Assembly: GCF_052113225.1 (NCBI RefSeq)
Contig: NZ_JBFRCT010000010.1
Location: 1-64,000, forward strand
From: Pristimantibacillus sp052113225
GTDB lineage: Bacteria; Bacillota; Bacilli; Paenibacillales; Paenibacillaceae
DNA length: 64,000 nt
Direction: 5' to 3'
Below the pieces are notes generated by a model. That model saw only the letters and a list, made by a program, of their open reading frames with translations, did not search any database and had not been told where the DNA came from. How positions within the stretch are numbered: position 1 is the first letter of the stretch; each line of letters starts with the position of its first letter. Both the position numbers and the translations under genes were made by a program. Of the stretch, positions 1 to 8,654 are shown piece by piece.

Positions 1-161
1 GTTTTGATCAACCTCTAATCGCGGTCGCTCATCACTGAGTTACTTCGATAGAGATCAATACATCGCTTTTTCCGTTATTTCTAACGGGGCAGTTTTGCTC
101 GTTGTTCAGTTTTCAAAGAACAATTTTCTTTCGTTTGTCGACCGTTTGTTTCAGCGGCGAC
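1..161 (-). other. 5' leader of a 16S rRNA gene (gene itself outside window)
   Basis: Read on the minus strand, this stretch contains the TTCTTTGAAAACTGAACA element (positions 102-123) that typically precedes 16S rRNA in Bacillales rrn leaders. No rRNA sequence itself is visible, so the 16S gene should begin just left of the window. Its position downstream of gyrA matches the rrnO-type operon of Bacillus subtilis. The identification rests on this motif, the promoter at 168-197 and the gene order. Confidence 0.75.
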
Positions 162-167
162 TTAGAT

Positions 168-197
168 AATATATCATGTGCGCCTATTGGATTGCAA
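168..197 (-). promoter_or_regulatory. Candidate rrn promoter
   Basis: On the minus strand a -35 TTGCAA (192-197) and a -10 TATATT (168-173) are separated by 18 bp. It faces the rRNA leader and lies downstream of the HD-GYP gene's terminator, so it is the natural start of the rRNA operon. The start point was not tested. Confidence 0.55.
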
Positions 198-266
198 GTA
201 CTTTTTTAAACTAATTTGCTAAAACATAATTATTATCATTTACATCTCAAAATTACGCATTAAATC

Positions 267-316
267 ATTAAAAACAATAAAAGATATCGCCCTAAATAAG
301 GACGATATCTTTTATT
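267..316 (-). terminator. Rho-independent terminator after the HD-GYP gene
   Basis: A perfect 11-bp stem (279-289 with 303-313) is followed on the minus strand by a T-rich tract (ATTGTTTTTAA). It begins three bases after the stop codon of the HD-GYP gene and separates that gene from the rRNA promoter. Confidence 0.85.
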
Positions 317-1384
317 TTATCCCATTACTTCTTTTATATGCAGATGTCTATCTACCGTAAGGTTAATGATTGTGCCATTAATGGATACCCACGGTCTTGT
401 CGGATGAATAGAATCCGTAAACACAATCTCTCCTACACGATCATCGCTAAGCTTCACGATATTCCCGTTATGGAACTGCGTTACTTTTTCAACAAACACC
501 CTTACATATCCAGGCTCCAGCTTCCCGAAGGCATCGCTCTGAATCTGTTCTAAAACGAAATATGGAGAAGCTGCCTTACGGTAATAACGATTAAGGGTCA
601 TCGCATGATAGATATCAGCAATGGCTACAATTTTGGCGTAAGGATGAATCTTGGTCGAATCGATTGCTAACGGATAACCGCTGCCGTCTATTCGCTCATG
701 ATGCTGAAGCGCCGATAATTTCACCCCTTCGTTTAAAGAGGCGATATTTTTCAGCAGCTGGTAACCAAGAACTGTGTGACGCTTCATTTCCTCATTCTCC
801 GCTGTTGTTAGGGTTGAAGGCTTGGCCAGAATAGCCTGATCAATCTTCACGTTCCCTATATCGTGCAGCAAACCGGCCAGAGCTATGGGTATCCAATCCT
901 TTCGAGGAAGACCACACCACTGGGCAATGCGATAGGAGGTCAGAGAAACCAATACACTGTTATGCAGCAAGTATTCACGTTCTATAAAGTGTCTTGGTGT
1001 GAAAGTAAGTACCTGATACATATTCTCGTGCTGCAGCATCTTCTCGAGCTGTGTCCTCATATCCATAACGGGAATCGGTTGTCCTGATCTGATCTCATTG
1101 ATAACCCGCTTCAGCAGAACAATCATTTGATCATATTCATCATGCAGCGGCGTTGCAGACAAGCTAGGAACAACCGGTTCCTGTTTGACATTCTCCTGCA
1201 CTTTTTCTGCCTGATTAGCCGGCATTTCAATCTTTACTTGTGGAACCAGAAATGCACGCATAATGTCTAACTCCCTAGGGGTAACTACTTTCCCCTTCTG
1301 GAGCAGCACTCCGCCAAGCGGGGTGAGGACATCATCGCTGATTTTGTCGCCTAATTTCACTTGTGATAAAGCCACTGTTGCCAC
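317..1384 (-). CDS. HD-GYP domain protein (putative cyclic-di-GMP phosphodiesterase)
   Basis: A 355-residue cytoplasmic protein. The C-terminal half is an HD-GYP domain, with the HD pair at residues 174-175 (LLHDIGN) and the family signature HHERIDGSGYP at 228-238. The family hydrolyses cyclic di-GMP using a two- or three-metal site. The usual HDxGK is HDIGN here, so the lysine after the HD pair is replaced. The N-terminal ~110 residues have no recognised domain. The start is GTG, preceded by GGGAGGGG at six bases. The gene lies 43 bp after gyrA on the same strand with no terminator between, so it is probably co-transcribed with gyrA. Activity is inferred from family membership; the substrate is not shown by sequence. 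Confidence 0.85.
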   Translation of the reverse strand: MATVALSQVKLGDKISDDVLTPLGGVLLQKGKVVTPRELDIMRAFLVPQVKIEMPANQAEKVQENVKQEPVVPSLSATPLHDEYDQMIVLLKRVINEIRSGQPIPVMDMRTQLEKMLQHENMYQVLTFTPRHFIEREYLLHNSVLVSLTSYRIAQWCGLPRKDWIPIALAGLLHDIGNVKIDQAILAKPSTLTTAENEEMKRHTVLGYQLLKNIASLNEGVKLSALQHHERIDGSGYPLAIDSTKIHPYAKIVAIADIYHAMTLNRYYRKAASPYFVLEQIQSDAFGKLEPGYVRVFVEKVTQFHNGNIVKLSDDRVGEIVFTDSIHPTRPWVSINGTIINLTVDRHLHIKEVMG

Positions 1385-1427
1385 AACGGTCCCCTCCCGA
1401 TGTATGCCTATCTTATGCGTTCACTTA

Positions 1428-3935
1428 TTACTCTTCTGTGGGTTCGGAACCAGCTTCCGCCGTTCCTTCTTCGAATTCTTCGCCTTCTTCAAGGGAATCA
1501 TCGCTATCTTCGTTGCGAGCTACACGGGTTACCGTAGATACCGTGTCGTCTTCACGTGTATTGATCAATTTCACGCCTTGCGTATTACGGCCCATCGTCG
1601 AGATGCCTTCCATGCTCATCCGAATCAATGTGCCTAGGGCGGTCATAATCATCAGGTCCTCATCATTTAGAACAACTTTCAAGCTAACAATCGGTCCGTT
1701 CTTATCCGTAACGTTAAGGGTCTTAATCCCTTTACCGCCACGATTCTGAATCCGGTATTCGCTCATCGGTGTCCGTTTGCCGTAACCTTTTGCTGTAACG
1801 ATAAGAACGTCATTATCCGGAACAACAACGTCCATGTCGATAACCACATCTTCATCATCCAACTGAATGCCTTTTACGCCAGTTGCAGATCGGCCCATTG
1901 ACCGTACATCCTGCTCGGAGAAGCGAATGGACATCCCTTGCGCTGTACCCATTACGATCTCTTGGTTGCCATCTGTCAGCTTCACACCGATAAGTTCGTC
2001 ATCCTCACGAATCGAAATCGCGATAAGCCCGACTTTACGAATATTTATATAATCGTCAAGCGGAGTCTTTTTCACAATACCTTGTCGTGTAGCAAAGAAC
2101 AGGTATTGTTCTGAATCGAAGCCTTCTACAGGAATAACCGCGTTGATCGTCTCACCTTGCTCAATCTGAATCAGGTTAATGATCGGCGTCCCTCTAGCTG
2201 TCCGGCTAAGATCTGGAATCTCGTAGGCTTTCAAACGGTATACCTTGCCCTTATTCGAGAAGAACAGGAGGTAATGATGAGTATTCGATACAAATAGATG
2301 CTCGACAAAGTCATGCTCCTTCGTATCCATGCCCACTACGCCTTTACCGCCGCGCTTCTGACTGCGGTAAGTCGATACCGGAAGACGTTTGATATAACCG
2401 GTATGCGTAATAGAGATGATAACATCCTCACGCGGGATTAAATCCTCATCAAGGATCTCTTCATCGCTTACCGTAATCTCTGTGCGACGCTCGTCACCGA
2501 AACGCTCTTTGATCTCATTAAGCTCTTCACTAATGATGTTGAGCACAAGCTGCTCATCAGCAAGAATCGCTTTGTATTCAGCGATCTTCTTCATCAGTTC
2601 CTCATACTCAGCTTCAATCTTGTCGCGTTCGAGACCAGTCAGCCTTTGTAGACGCATATCGAGAATAGCTTGTGCTTGCTCATAGCTTAGAGCAAAACGC
2701 TCAATCAAGCCTTCACGGGCAATATCCGCCGTTTGTGATGCCCGGATAAGCGCAATGACTTCATCCAGATGATCAAGAGCAATACGCAAGCCTTCGAGGA
2801 TATGAGCTCTAGCTTCTGCTTTCTTCAGGTCATACTCTGTACGACGACGAATTACTTCGATCTGATGCTGCAGGTAGTAATAGAGCATTTCCCGCAAGTT
2901 CAACGTCTTCGGCTCACCATTAACAAGTGCTAGCATGTTAATACCGAAGTTCGATTGCATTTGCGTCTGCTTATATAGATTGTTCAGTACAACGCTTGGC
3001 GTCACGTCACGGCGAAGCTCAATGACGATCCGCATGCCGTTACGATCGGATTCATCACGAAGGTCTGTGATGCCCTCGATTTTTTTCTCACGAACGAGTT
3101 CAGCAATCTTCTCAACCAGACGCGCTTTATTCACTTGGTAAGGCAGCTCATAGACAATAATACGAGCTTTATTACCATTCTCTTCAATGTTAGCCCGAGC
3201 TCTCATCGTGACAGTGCCACGACCAGTCAAATAGGCATTACGAATCCCGCTAAGTCCCATCACAATACCCGCTGTCGGGAAGTCAGGACCTTTTACATAA
3301 TCAATCAGCTCAAGCGGCGTTATTTCCGGATTTTGAATCAGCGCTTGGATGCCGTCGATTACTTCGTTCAAGTTATGCGGGGGAATGTTTGTTGCCATAC
3401 CTACAGCAATACCTGTTACCCCGTTTACGAGCAGGTTCGGGAATCGTGACGGCAGAACCGCCGGCTCTTTCTCCTCACCGTCATAGTTCGGAACAAAATT
3501 AACTGTATCTTTATTTAAATCGCGAAGCATTTCCATGGCGATCTTGGACAAACGCGCTTCGGTATACCGCATCGCCGCCGCCATATCTCCGTCAACTGAG
3601 CCGAAGTTGCCATGCCCATCAATAAGCATGTATCGCATCGAGAAATCTTGTGCCATCCGTACCATCGCTTCATATACCGACGAGTCGCCGTGCGGATGAT
3701 ACTTGCCGATAACTTCACCTACGATCCTCGCAGACTTCTTATACGGCTTGTCCGAGGACATGCCCAGCTCCGACATTGCATATAAAATACGACGATGCAC
3801 CGGTTTAAGACCGTCCCTTACATCGGGCAGTGCGCGGCTCACGATAATACTCATCGCATAGTCCATAAAAGAATCGCGCATTTCTATACCGATGTCACGG
3901 TCTTTAATTTGCGAATGCTGTTGTTCTTCCGCCAT
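1428..3935 (-). CDS. gyrA: DNA gyrase subunit A
   Basis: The breakage-reunion subunit of DNA gyrase, which introduces negative supercoils with GyrB. At 835 residues it is full length. The catalytic tyrosine is Y124 in AMRYTEARL. The quinolone-resistance region reads HGDSSVYEA with S85 and E89, the wild-type-like serine and acidic residue. The C-terminal beta-pinwheel carries the GyrA box QKRGGKG and later near-copies (QNRGGKG). The tail is strongly acidic. The ATG start follows GGGAGGT. Unlike in B. subtilis, gyrA is not directly next to gyrB: a plus-strand ATP-grasp gene lies between them, so gyrA needs its own promoter. Confidence 0.98.
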   Translation of the reverse strand: MAEEQQHSQIKDRDIGIEMRDSFMDYAMSIIVSRALPDVRDGLKPVHRRILYAMSELGMSSDKPYKKSARIVGEVIGKYHPHGDSSVYEAMVRMAQDFSMRYMLIDGHGNFGSVDGDMAAAMRYTEARLSKIAMEMLRDLNKDTVNFVPNYDGEEKEPAVLPSRFPNLLVNGVTGIAVGMATNIPPHNLNEVIDGIQALIQNPEITPLELIDYVKGPDFPTAGIVMGLSGIRNAYLTGRGTVTMRARANIEENGNKARIIVYELPYQVNKARLVEKIAELVREKKIEGITDLRDESDRNGMRIVIELRRDVTPSVVLNNLYKQTQMQSNFGINMLALVNGEPKTLNLREMLYYYLQHQIEVIRRRTEYDLKKAEARAHILEGLRIALDHLDEVIALIRASQTADIAREGLIERFALSYEQAQAILDMRLQRLTGLERDKIEAEYEELMKKIAEYKAILADEQLVLNIISEELNEIKERFGDERRTEITVSDEEILDEDLIPREDVIISITHTGYIKRLPVSTYRSQKRGGKGVVGMDTKEHDFVEHLFVSNTHHYLLFFSNKGKVYRLKAYEIPDLSRTARGTPIINLIQIEQGETINAVIPVEGFDSEQYLFFATRQGIVKKTPLDDYINIRKVGLIAISIREDDELIGVKLTDGNQEIVMGTAQGMSIRFSEQDVRSMGRSATGVKGIQLDDEDVVIDMDVVVPDNDVLIVTAKGYGKRTPMSEYRIQNRGGKGIKTLNVTDKNGPIVSLKVVLNDEDLMIMTALGTLIRMSMEGISTMGRNTQGVKLINTREDDTVSTVTRVARNEDSDDSLEEGEEFEEGTAEAGSEPTEE

Positions 3936-4229
3936 GTTTTACCTCCCTGACGTCATTGATCTGCCTAACTCATCTTCATGATAACCATTATATTACTTTC
4001 ACAAAAAAGGCGCGGCTAAACACCTTTTCTACGTTTCAACGATAAAACAGAAAAATTGCCTACAAAAAACGAAAAAAATAGGCAAATAACCGTTTTCTTT
4101 CGTTCCAGTGCCGCCATAAAATAAACAGACCCAAATTACATTATACCACTCATTCCAATCTCTGTCTTCTTCTTGATTGTGCATTCATCCATCATTCTGA
4201 CAGGGTCCATCCGGAAAGGAGCAACCACT
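3936..4229. promoter_or_regulatory. Divergent intergenic region between gyrA and the YheC-like gene
   Basis: This 294-bp gap must promote transcription both ways. On the minus strand, TATAAT is visible at 3987-3992 but no good -35 accompanies it, so it is only a weak gyrA promoter candidate. A 7-bp inverted repeat (TTGCCTA at 4056-4062, TAGGCAA at 4079-4085) with an A-rich centre may be an operator or a hairpin. No small gene is evident. Confidence 0.4.
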
Positions 4230-4991
4230 TTGTCTATCCAGTATGTATACAGCAAGTGGGAGAAAACAAATGTCCTTCTACATTCATCGGCTCTCCGTGA
4301 ATACATTCCTGCGACCAAGCTCTTTGGCCATGAGAATCTTATGCTGATGTTAACTGAATACGGCATGGTATACGTTAAACCAGTGAACGGAACCTTCGGC
4401 AAGGGAGTCATGCGTGTAGAAAAACTGAAGTCGGCAAGTAAAGGCTACAAATATCAATTAAATACCACCATTAGAACTTTTCCTACCTTCGAGCTGCTGT
4501 ACCAAAGCTTGGTTAAAAAAATTAATGGCAGACGATATCTGGTCCAACGGGGGATCGATCTGCTTCGCCATAAAAAACGACGCTTCGATATCCGTGTCAT
4601 GATACAACGTAATGATAACAACCATTGGGAGGCTACCGGTATTATCGGCCGGCTTGCTCATCCTGCTAAAGTCGTTACCAACTATCATAATGGCGGAACT
4701 CCGATGTCCTTTGACCGTCTAATGTCTACTCATCAATCTCCTACGCAAAAAATGGTGTACGCCATCCGTCTTAAACAGATCAGTCTTGATATCGCCAAGG
4801 AGCTGGAAAAGCATTATCCGGGCATCAAGGAACTCGGCATTGACATTGCCATTGACCAGCAGATGCGCCCTTGGATCCTTGAGGTTAACACCAAGCCTGA
4901 CGCCTTTATATTCCGCAAGCTCGAAGATAAAACCATATTCCGTAAAATTTATCGGTATGCGGTATCTTACGGGCGATATAAAAAGAAATAG
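4230..4991 (+). CDS. YheC/YheD family ATP-grasp protein (spore-coat associated family)
   Basis: A protein of about 253 residues in the YheC/YheD family, known in Bacilli as endospore coat-associated ATP-grasp proteins of unknown substrate. ATP-grasp features are VKPVNGTFGKGV near the N-terminal third, an RFDIRVMIQ strand, and LGIDIAIDQQ...ILEVNTKPD near the C-terminus (metal and ATP ligands). A TTG start at 4230 is preferred because AAAGGAG lies 8-9 bases upstream; a longer frame from 4173 has no ribosome-binding site. It is transcribed towards the origin, against its neighbours, and splits the gyrB-gyrA pair. Confidence 0.8.
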   Translation: MSIQYVYSKWEKTNVLLHSSALREYIPATKLFGHENLMLMLTEYGMVYVKPVNGTFGKGVMRVEKLKSASKGYKYQLNTTIRTFPTFELLYQSLVKKINGRRYLVQRGIDLLRHKKRRFDIRVMIQRNDNNHWEATGIIGRLAHPAKVVTNYHNGGTPMSFDRLMSTHQSPTQKMVYAIRLKQISLDIAKELEKHYPGIKELGIDIAIDQQMRPWILEVNTKPDAFIFRKLEDKTIFRKIYRYAVSYGRYKKK

Positions 4992-5020
4992 CCGCCCATA
5001 AGGACGGCTATCTTTATATT
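4985..5020. terminator. Bidirectional terminator between the YheC-like gene and gyrB
   Basis: Stem ATAGCCG (4988-4994) pairs with CGGCTAT (5005-5011). It is followed by CTTTATATTATT on the plus strand and TTTCTTTTTATA on the minus strand. It serves two convergent genes. Confidence 0.75.
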
Positions 5021-5026
5021 ATTGTA

Positions 5027-6934
5027 CTAGATATCCAAGTTCTTAACGTCTTTCGCAAACTGATGAATGAAATCACGGCGTGGTTCTACGTTATCGCCCA
5101 TCAGCGTATCGAAAATAGTGTCCGCTTCAATGGCGTCTTCGATAGATACCTGGAGCATTGTTCTGCTTTCCGGATCCATCGTTGTCTCCCACAACTGCGT
5201 TGCATTCATCTCGCCAAGACCTTTATAACGTTGTACATTCACTTTCACGCCTTCTCCGAACTCAGCGATAATATCATCGCGTTCCTTCTCGGATTGTGCG
5301 TAGCGAATCACTTTGTTACGTTCGATCTTAAACAGCGGCGGTTGTGCAATATAGATATAGCCCGCCTCAAGAATCTTCCGCATGTAACGGAAGAAGAACG
5401 TCAGCATCAGTGTCCGAATATGGGCACCGTCAACGTCGGCATCCGTCATAATAATGACTTTGTGGTAACGTGCCTTTGCCAAATCGAAGTCGTCACCAAT
5501 TCCAGTACCAAGCGCCGTAATGATCGCGCGAATCTCAGCATTACCAAGAATACGATCGAGCCTTGCCCGTTCCACGTTCAGAATTTTACCACGAAGCGGT
5601 AAAATAGCCTGGAAGTGACGGTCACGGCCTTGTTTCGCTGATCCACCCGCCGAGTCGCCTTCGACAATGTACAACTCACTGATTGAGGCATCCTTCGAAG
5701 AGCAGTCAGCCAGTTTACCTGGCAATGAGCTTACTTCTAGCGCGCTCTTACGTCTTGTAAGTTCGCGTGCTTTACGTGCTGCTTCACGGGCTCTAGCCGC
5801 TTGCAGGCCCTTCTCCACGATTTTACGGGAGACCGACGGATTCTCATCCAGGAACTCCTGCAGCTTCTCAGCAAAGAACGATTCGACAATACCGCGCACT
5901 TCGCTGTTGCCGAGCTTCGTTTTTGTTTGTCCCTCAAACTGCGGCTCTGGGATCTTCACAGAAATGATCGCTGTTAGACCTTCACGCACATCATCGCCGG
6001 AGAAATTGGAGTCATTATCTTTAATCAAGTTCGTCTTGCGGGCGTAATCATTGATAATCCGCGTCAACGCACTCTTAAAGCCGGATTCATGTGTACCGCC
6101 CTCATGTGTATTGATATTATTCGCGAAGGAATGAATATTCTCCGTGTAGCCGTCATTATATTGCAAAGACACTTCGACCTGAATATGATCTTTCGAACCT
6201 TCAACATAAATCGGATCTTCGTGCATAACTTCTTTGTTGCGGTTCAAGTGTCTCACGAACTCGATAATACCGCCATCGTATTTAAACGTATTCGAAGCGC
6301 CAGTACGCTCATCCATCAATTCGATCTCAAGGCCTTTATTCAAAAACGCAAGCTCGCGGATCCGCGATTGGAGCGTCTCATATTCGTAAACAGTGGTATC
6401 GGTAAAAATCTCAGGGTCCGGCTTGAATCTAACCGTCGTACCGGTCTCGTCCGATTCCCCGATAATCTTGACGTCATACTGCGGTGCACCACGGCGGTAT
6501 TCTTGTTGGTAGACGTTACCATGGAGCTTAACTGTAACCGTTACATGTTCTGACAACGCATTAACGACGGATACACCTACCCCGTGCAATCCGCCTGATA
6601 CTTTATAGCCCTCGCCGCCGAATTTACCGCCTGCGTGCAAGACAGTCATAACGACTTCAAGGGTTGATTTCTTAAGCTTTGCGTTCTCCCCGACAGGGAT
6701 ACCACGACCGTTGTCAATTACGGTAATGCTGTTATCCTCGTGGACGATGACTTGAATCTTCGTACAGTAACCTGCCAGCGCCTCATCGATACTATTATCG
6801 ACAACCTCCCATACGAGATGGTGAAGGCCTTTCCCGCTAGTAGAACCGATATACATCCCTGGACGCTTGCGAACTGCTTCCAAACCTTCGAGGACCTGTA
6901 TCTGACTCTCATCGTACGTATTTTGCTGATTCAA
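5027..6934 (-). CDS. gyrB: DNA gyrase subunit B
   Basis: The ATPase subunit of DNA gyrase, 635 residues. The GHKL ATPase motifs are visible: EVVDNSIDEA (residues 43-52), DNGRGIP and GGLHGVG. The TOPRIM domain has EGDSAGG, PLRGKILNVE and the metal-binding DADVDG. The C-terminal RYKGLGEMN motif is present. The start is TTG (minus-strand complement of 6932-6934) with AGAGGAG about ten bases upstream; no nearer ATG fits the family N-terminus. It lies 41 bp after remB in the dnaN-recF-gyrB cluster and is likely part of that transcript. Confidence 0.98.
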   Translation of the reverse strand: MNQQNTYDESQIQVLEGLEAVRKRPGMYIGSTSGKGLHHLVWEVVDNSIDEALAGYCTKIQVIVHEDNSITVIDNGRGIPVGENAKLKKSTLEVVMTVLHAGGKFGGEGYKVSGGLHGVGVSVVNALSEHVTVTVKLHGNVYQQEYRRGAPQYDVKIIGESDETGTTVRFKPDPEIFTDTTVYEYETLQSRIRELAFLNKGLEIELMDERTGASNTFKYDGGIIEFVRHLNRNKEVMHEDPIYVEGSKDHIQVEVSLQYNDGYTENIHSFANNINTHEGGTHESGFKSALTRIINDYARKTNLIKDNDSNFSGDDVREGLTAIISVKIPEPQFEGQTKTKLGNSEVRGIVESFFAEKLQEFLDENPSVSRKIVEKGLQAARAREAARKARELTRRKSALEVSSLPGKLADCSSKDASISELYIVEGDSAGGSAKQGRDRHFQAILPLRGKILNVERARLDRILGNAEIRAIITALGTGIGDDFDLAKARYHKVIIMTDADVDGAHIRTLMLTFFFRYMRKILEAGYIYIAQPPLFKIERNKVIRYAQSEKERDDIIAEFGEGVKVNVQRYKGLGEMNATQLWETTMDPESRTMLQVSIEDAIEADTIFDTLMGDNVEPRRDFIHQFAKDVKNLDI

Positions 6935-6975
6935 CTGCTCACTGCTCCTCTCATACCTGTTCGCCTTGGCTGCTT

Positions 6976-7227
6976 CTAGCCGTTCGCCGCAAAATGATGG
7001 GCCCGTTTCTTCAAAGTAGAGGATGAAATCGGCGAATAATAGATTTTCTGCTTGGTCACAACAATCGATTTGGGCTCTTCCTCACCAATTGTCTCTACAT
7101 CCTTGCGCTTGCGGGCTCCTGCTACAAACTGCTTGGATAGCTTGGAGGATTGCTCTATCGATATATCAAAAATGGCTACCAACTCAGCAGCCCGAATAAT
7201 TTTCTCGCCGCCCAAATGGATATACAT
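6976..7227 (-). CDS. remB: Extracellular matrix regulator RemB (DUF370)
   Basis: An 83-residue DUF370-type protein, orthologous by sequence and position to B. subtilis RemB (YaaB) between recF and gyrB. The N-terminus MYIHLGGEKIIRAAELVAIF is typical of the family. RemB is known as a regulator of biofilm matrix genes alongside RemA; DNA binding is inferred from that family. The start has GGAGG eight bases upstream. The C-terminal half (positions 50-83) is basic. Confidence 0.85.
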   Translation of the reverse strand: MYIHLGGEKIIRAAELVAIFDISIEQSSKLSKQFVAGARKRKDVETIGEEEPKSIVVTKQKIYYSPISSSTLKKRAHHFAANG

Positions 7228-7257
7228 GTCCTCCGCCTCCCGTATATACGCTGGTGA

Positions 7258-8367
7258 TCAGCGCGTCACTCGGCCTTCCCGCACATCGTAGATACCGGCG
7301 TCTTGGAGCTTGCTCACATTTACGCTCTCGAGTCCGGTCGTTGTAATAAACGTCTGAACTTTGCTTTGAAATGTCTCGATAAGCTGTGTCTGACGATTCT
7401 GGTCGAGCTCAGACAACACATCATCAAGCAGTAATAACGGGTATTCCCCAATCTCCTCGCAGATTAACTCAATTTCGGCAAGCTTAAGCGACAGCGCCGT
7501 TGTGCGCTGCTGACCCTGCGAGCCGTATACGGCCGCTTCCTTGCCATTGATAAAGAACGCCATGTCGTCGCGATGCGGTCCAACAAGAGACATTCCTCTG
7601 CGAATCTCCTGATCCTTCACCTGTGATAACTTTAACATAAATTGCTCAAATAAAACAGTTTCATCTTCGGAGGCGCCGCCGTCAAAGGATGGACGGTACT
7701 CAATGGTGAGGTGCTCGCCACCCGCCGTTATACCGGAATGGATCTGCTCCGCCCACCGTTGTAATTTATGTATAAAGTGTTTCCTTTTTTTCATAATTTT
7801 AACACCATGCTCAGCAAGCTGCATGTTCCATATATCAAGCATAGCCAGCTGCGAGCTGCCGGGAGTGGTGGTCTTTAGAAAATTGTTCCGCTGTGCCAGC
7901 ACTTTTGTGTACTGCGTCAACGTATGCAAATAACCGGGCTGTACTTGTCCGATTTCCATATCGAGAAACCGTCTTCGTATGCCCGGCGTTCCTTTTACAA
8001 TCTCAAGATCTTCTGGTGCGAACATGACGACGTTAAGCGATCCAATAAAATCACTCAGCTTACGCTGCTCTAAACCGTTGATCTTTGCTTTTTTCCCTTG
8101 CGTCGAATACATCAAGTCGAGTTTAACCATCCCGTACCGCTTCTCCACCTCACCGTGGATCCGAGCGGAATCGGCTTCCCAGCCGATCAGCTCTTTATCC
8201 TTGGATGTACGGTGTGATTTGGTTAGGGCGAGGGCGAAGATCGCCTCAAGCAAATTTGTCTTACCCTGCGCATTTGGCCCGACAAACAAATTCACTTGAT
8301 TATCTGTCTTAAGCTCAAGTTCTTTGTAATTGCGATAATTGTGCAATTGAATGCTATTTAAAAACAC
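7258..8367 (-). CDS. recF: DNA replication and repair protein RecF
   Basis: An SMC-like ATPase that loads RecA at single-strand gaps with RecO and RecR. At 369 residues the length is normal. Walker A is GPNAQGKTN at residues 30-38, the ABC-type signature is VYGSQGQQRTTALSLKLAE, and Walker B is LLLLDDVLSELD. The start is GTG with GGGAGGAC upstream. It sits in the conserved yaaA-recF-remB-gyrB order, with 30 bp before yaaA's stop. Confidence 0.96.
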   Translation of the reverse strand: MFLNSIQLHNYRNYKELELKTDNQVNLFVGPNAQGKTNLLEAIFALALTKSHRTSKDKELIGWEADSARIHGEVEKRYGMVKLDLMYSTQGKKAKINGLEQRKLSDFIGSLNVVMFAPEDLEIVKGTPGIRRRFLDMEIGQVQPGYLHTLTQYTKVLAQRNNFLKTTTPGSSQLAMLDIWNMQLAEHGVKIMKKRKHFIHKLQRWAEQIHSGITAGGEHLTIEYRPSFDGGASEDETVLFEQFMLKLSQVKDQEIRRGMSLVGPHRDDMAFFINGKEAAVYGSQGQQRTTALSLKLAEIELICEEIGEYPLLLLDDVLSELDQNRQTQLIETFQSKVQTFITTTGLESVNVSKLQDAGIYDVREGRVTR

Positions 8368-8397
8368 GTTTATTTGTCCTCCCGGCCTGGTATGGGC

Positions 8398-8613
8398 TTA
8401 AGCCCCGGTTACCGTAAAGACGCCGCAGCCCTCTACTTCAACACGGTCACCGACGTACAGTTTTCTGCCACGACGGTTATCCACATCTCCGTTTATATGA
8501 ACCTCGTTTTCCTGCAAGAAAAATTTCGCGTGTCCACCTGTGGATATACAATCCGCCAGCTTTAAAAACTGTCCAAGCGTAATATATTCCGTACGAATAG
8601 CAACTTCCTTCAT
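8398..8613 (-). CDS. yaaA: S4-domain RNA-binding protein YaaA/RlbA
   Basis: A 71-residue S4-like RNA-binding protein found between dnaN and recF across Firmicutes and linked to ribosome biogenesis. The S4 core is ITLGQFLKLADCISTGGHAK followed by HINGDVDNRRGRKL. The ATG at 8613 is chosen because GGAAGGGAA lies just upstream. An upstream in-frame GTG at 8634 overlaps that ribosome-binding site and is unlikely. Confidence 0.9.
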   Translation of the reverse strand: MKEVAIRTEYITLGQFLKLADCISTGGHAKFFLQENEVHINGDVDNRRGRKLYVGDRVEVEGCGVFTVTGA

Positions 8614-8654
8614 CGCAAGTTCCCTTCCTTTCACCTTATCTTACCCATGCAGCC

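Noticed and set aside
3135..3449. 104-codon plus-strand ORF inside gyrA
   Set aside because: Antisense to conserved gyrA codons, no ribosome-binding site, no recognisable family.
5063..6553. Long plus-strand ORFs antisense to gyrB (179, 126 and 154 codons)
   Set aside because: Mirror frames of a conserved gene; compositions are unlike real proteins and no start signals are seen.
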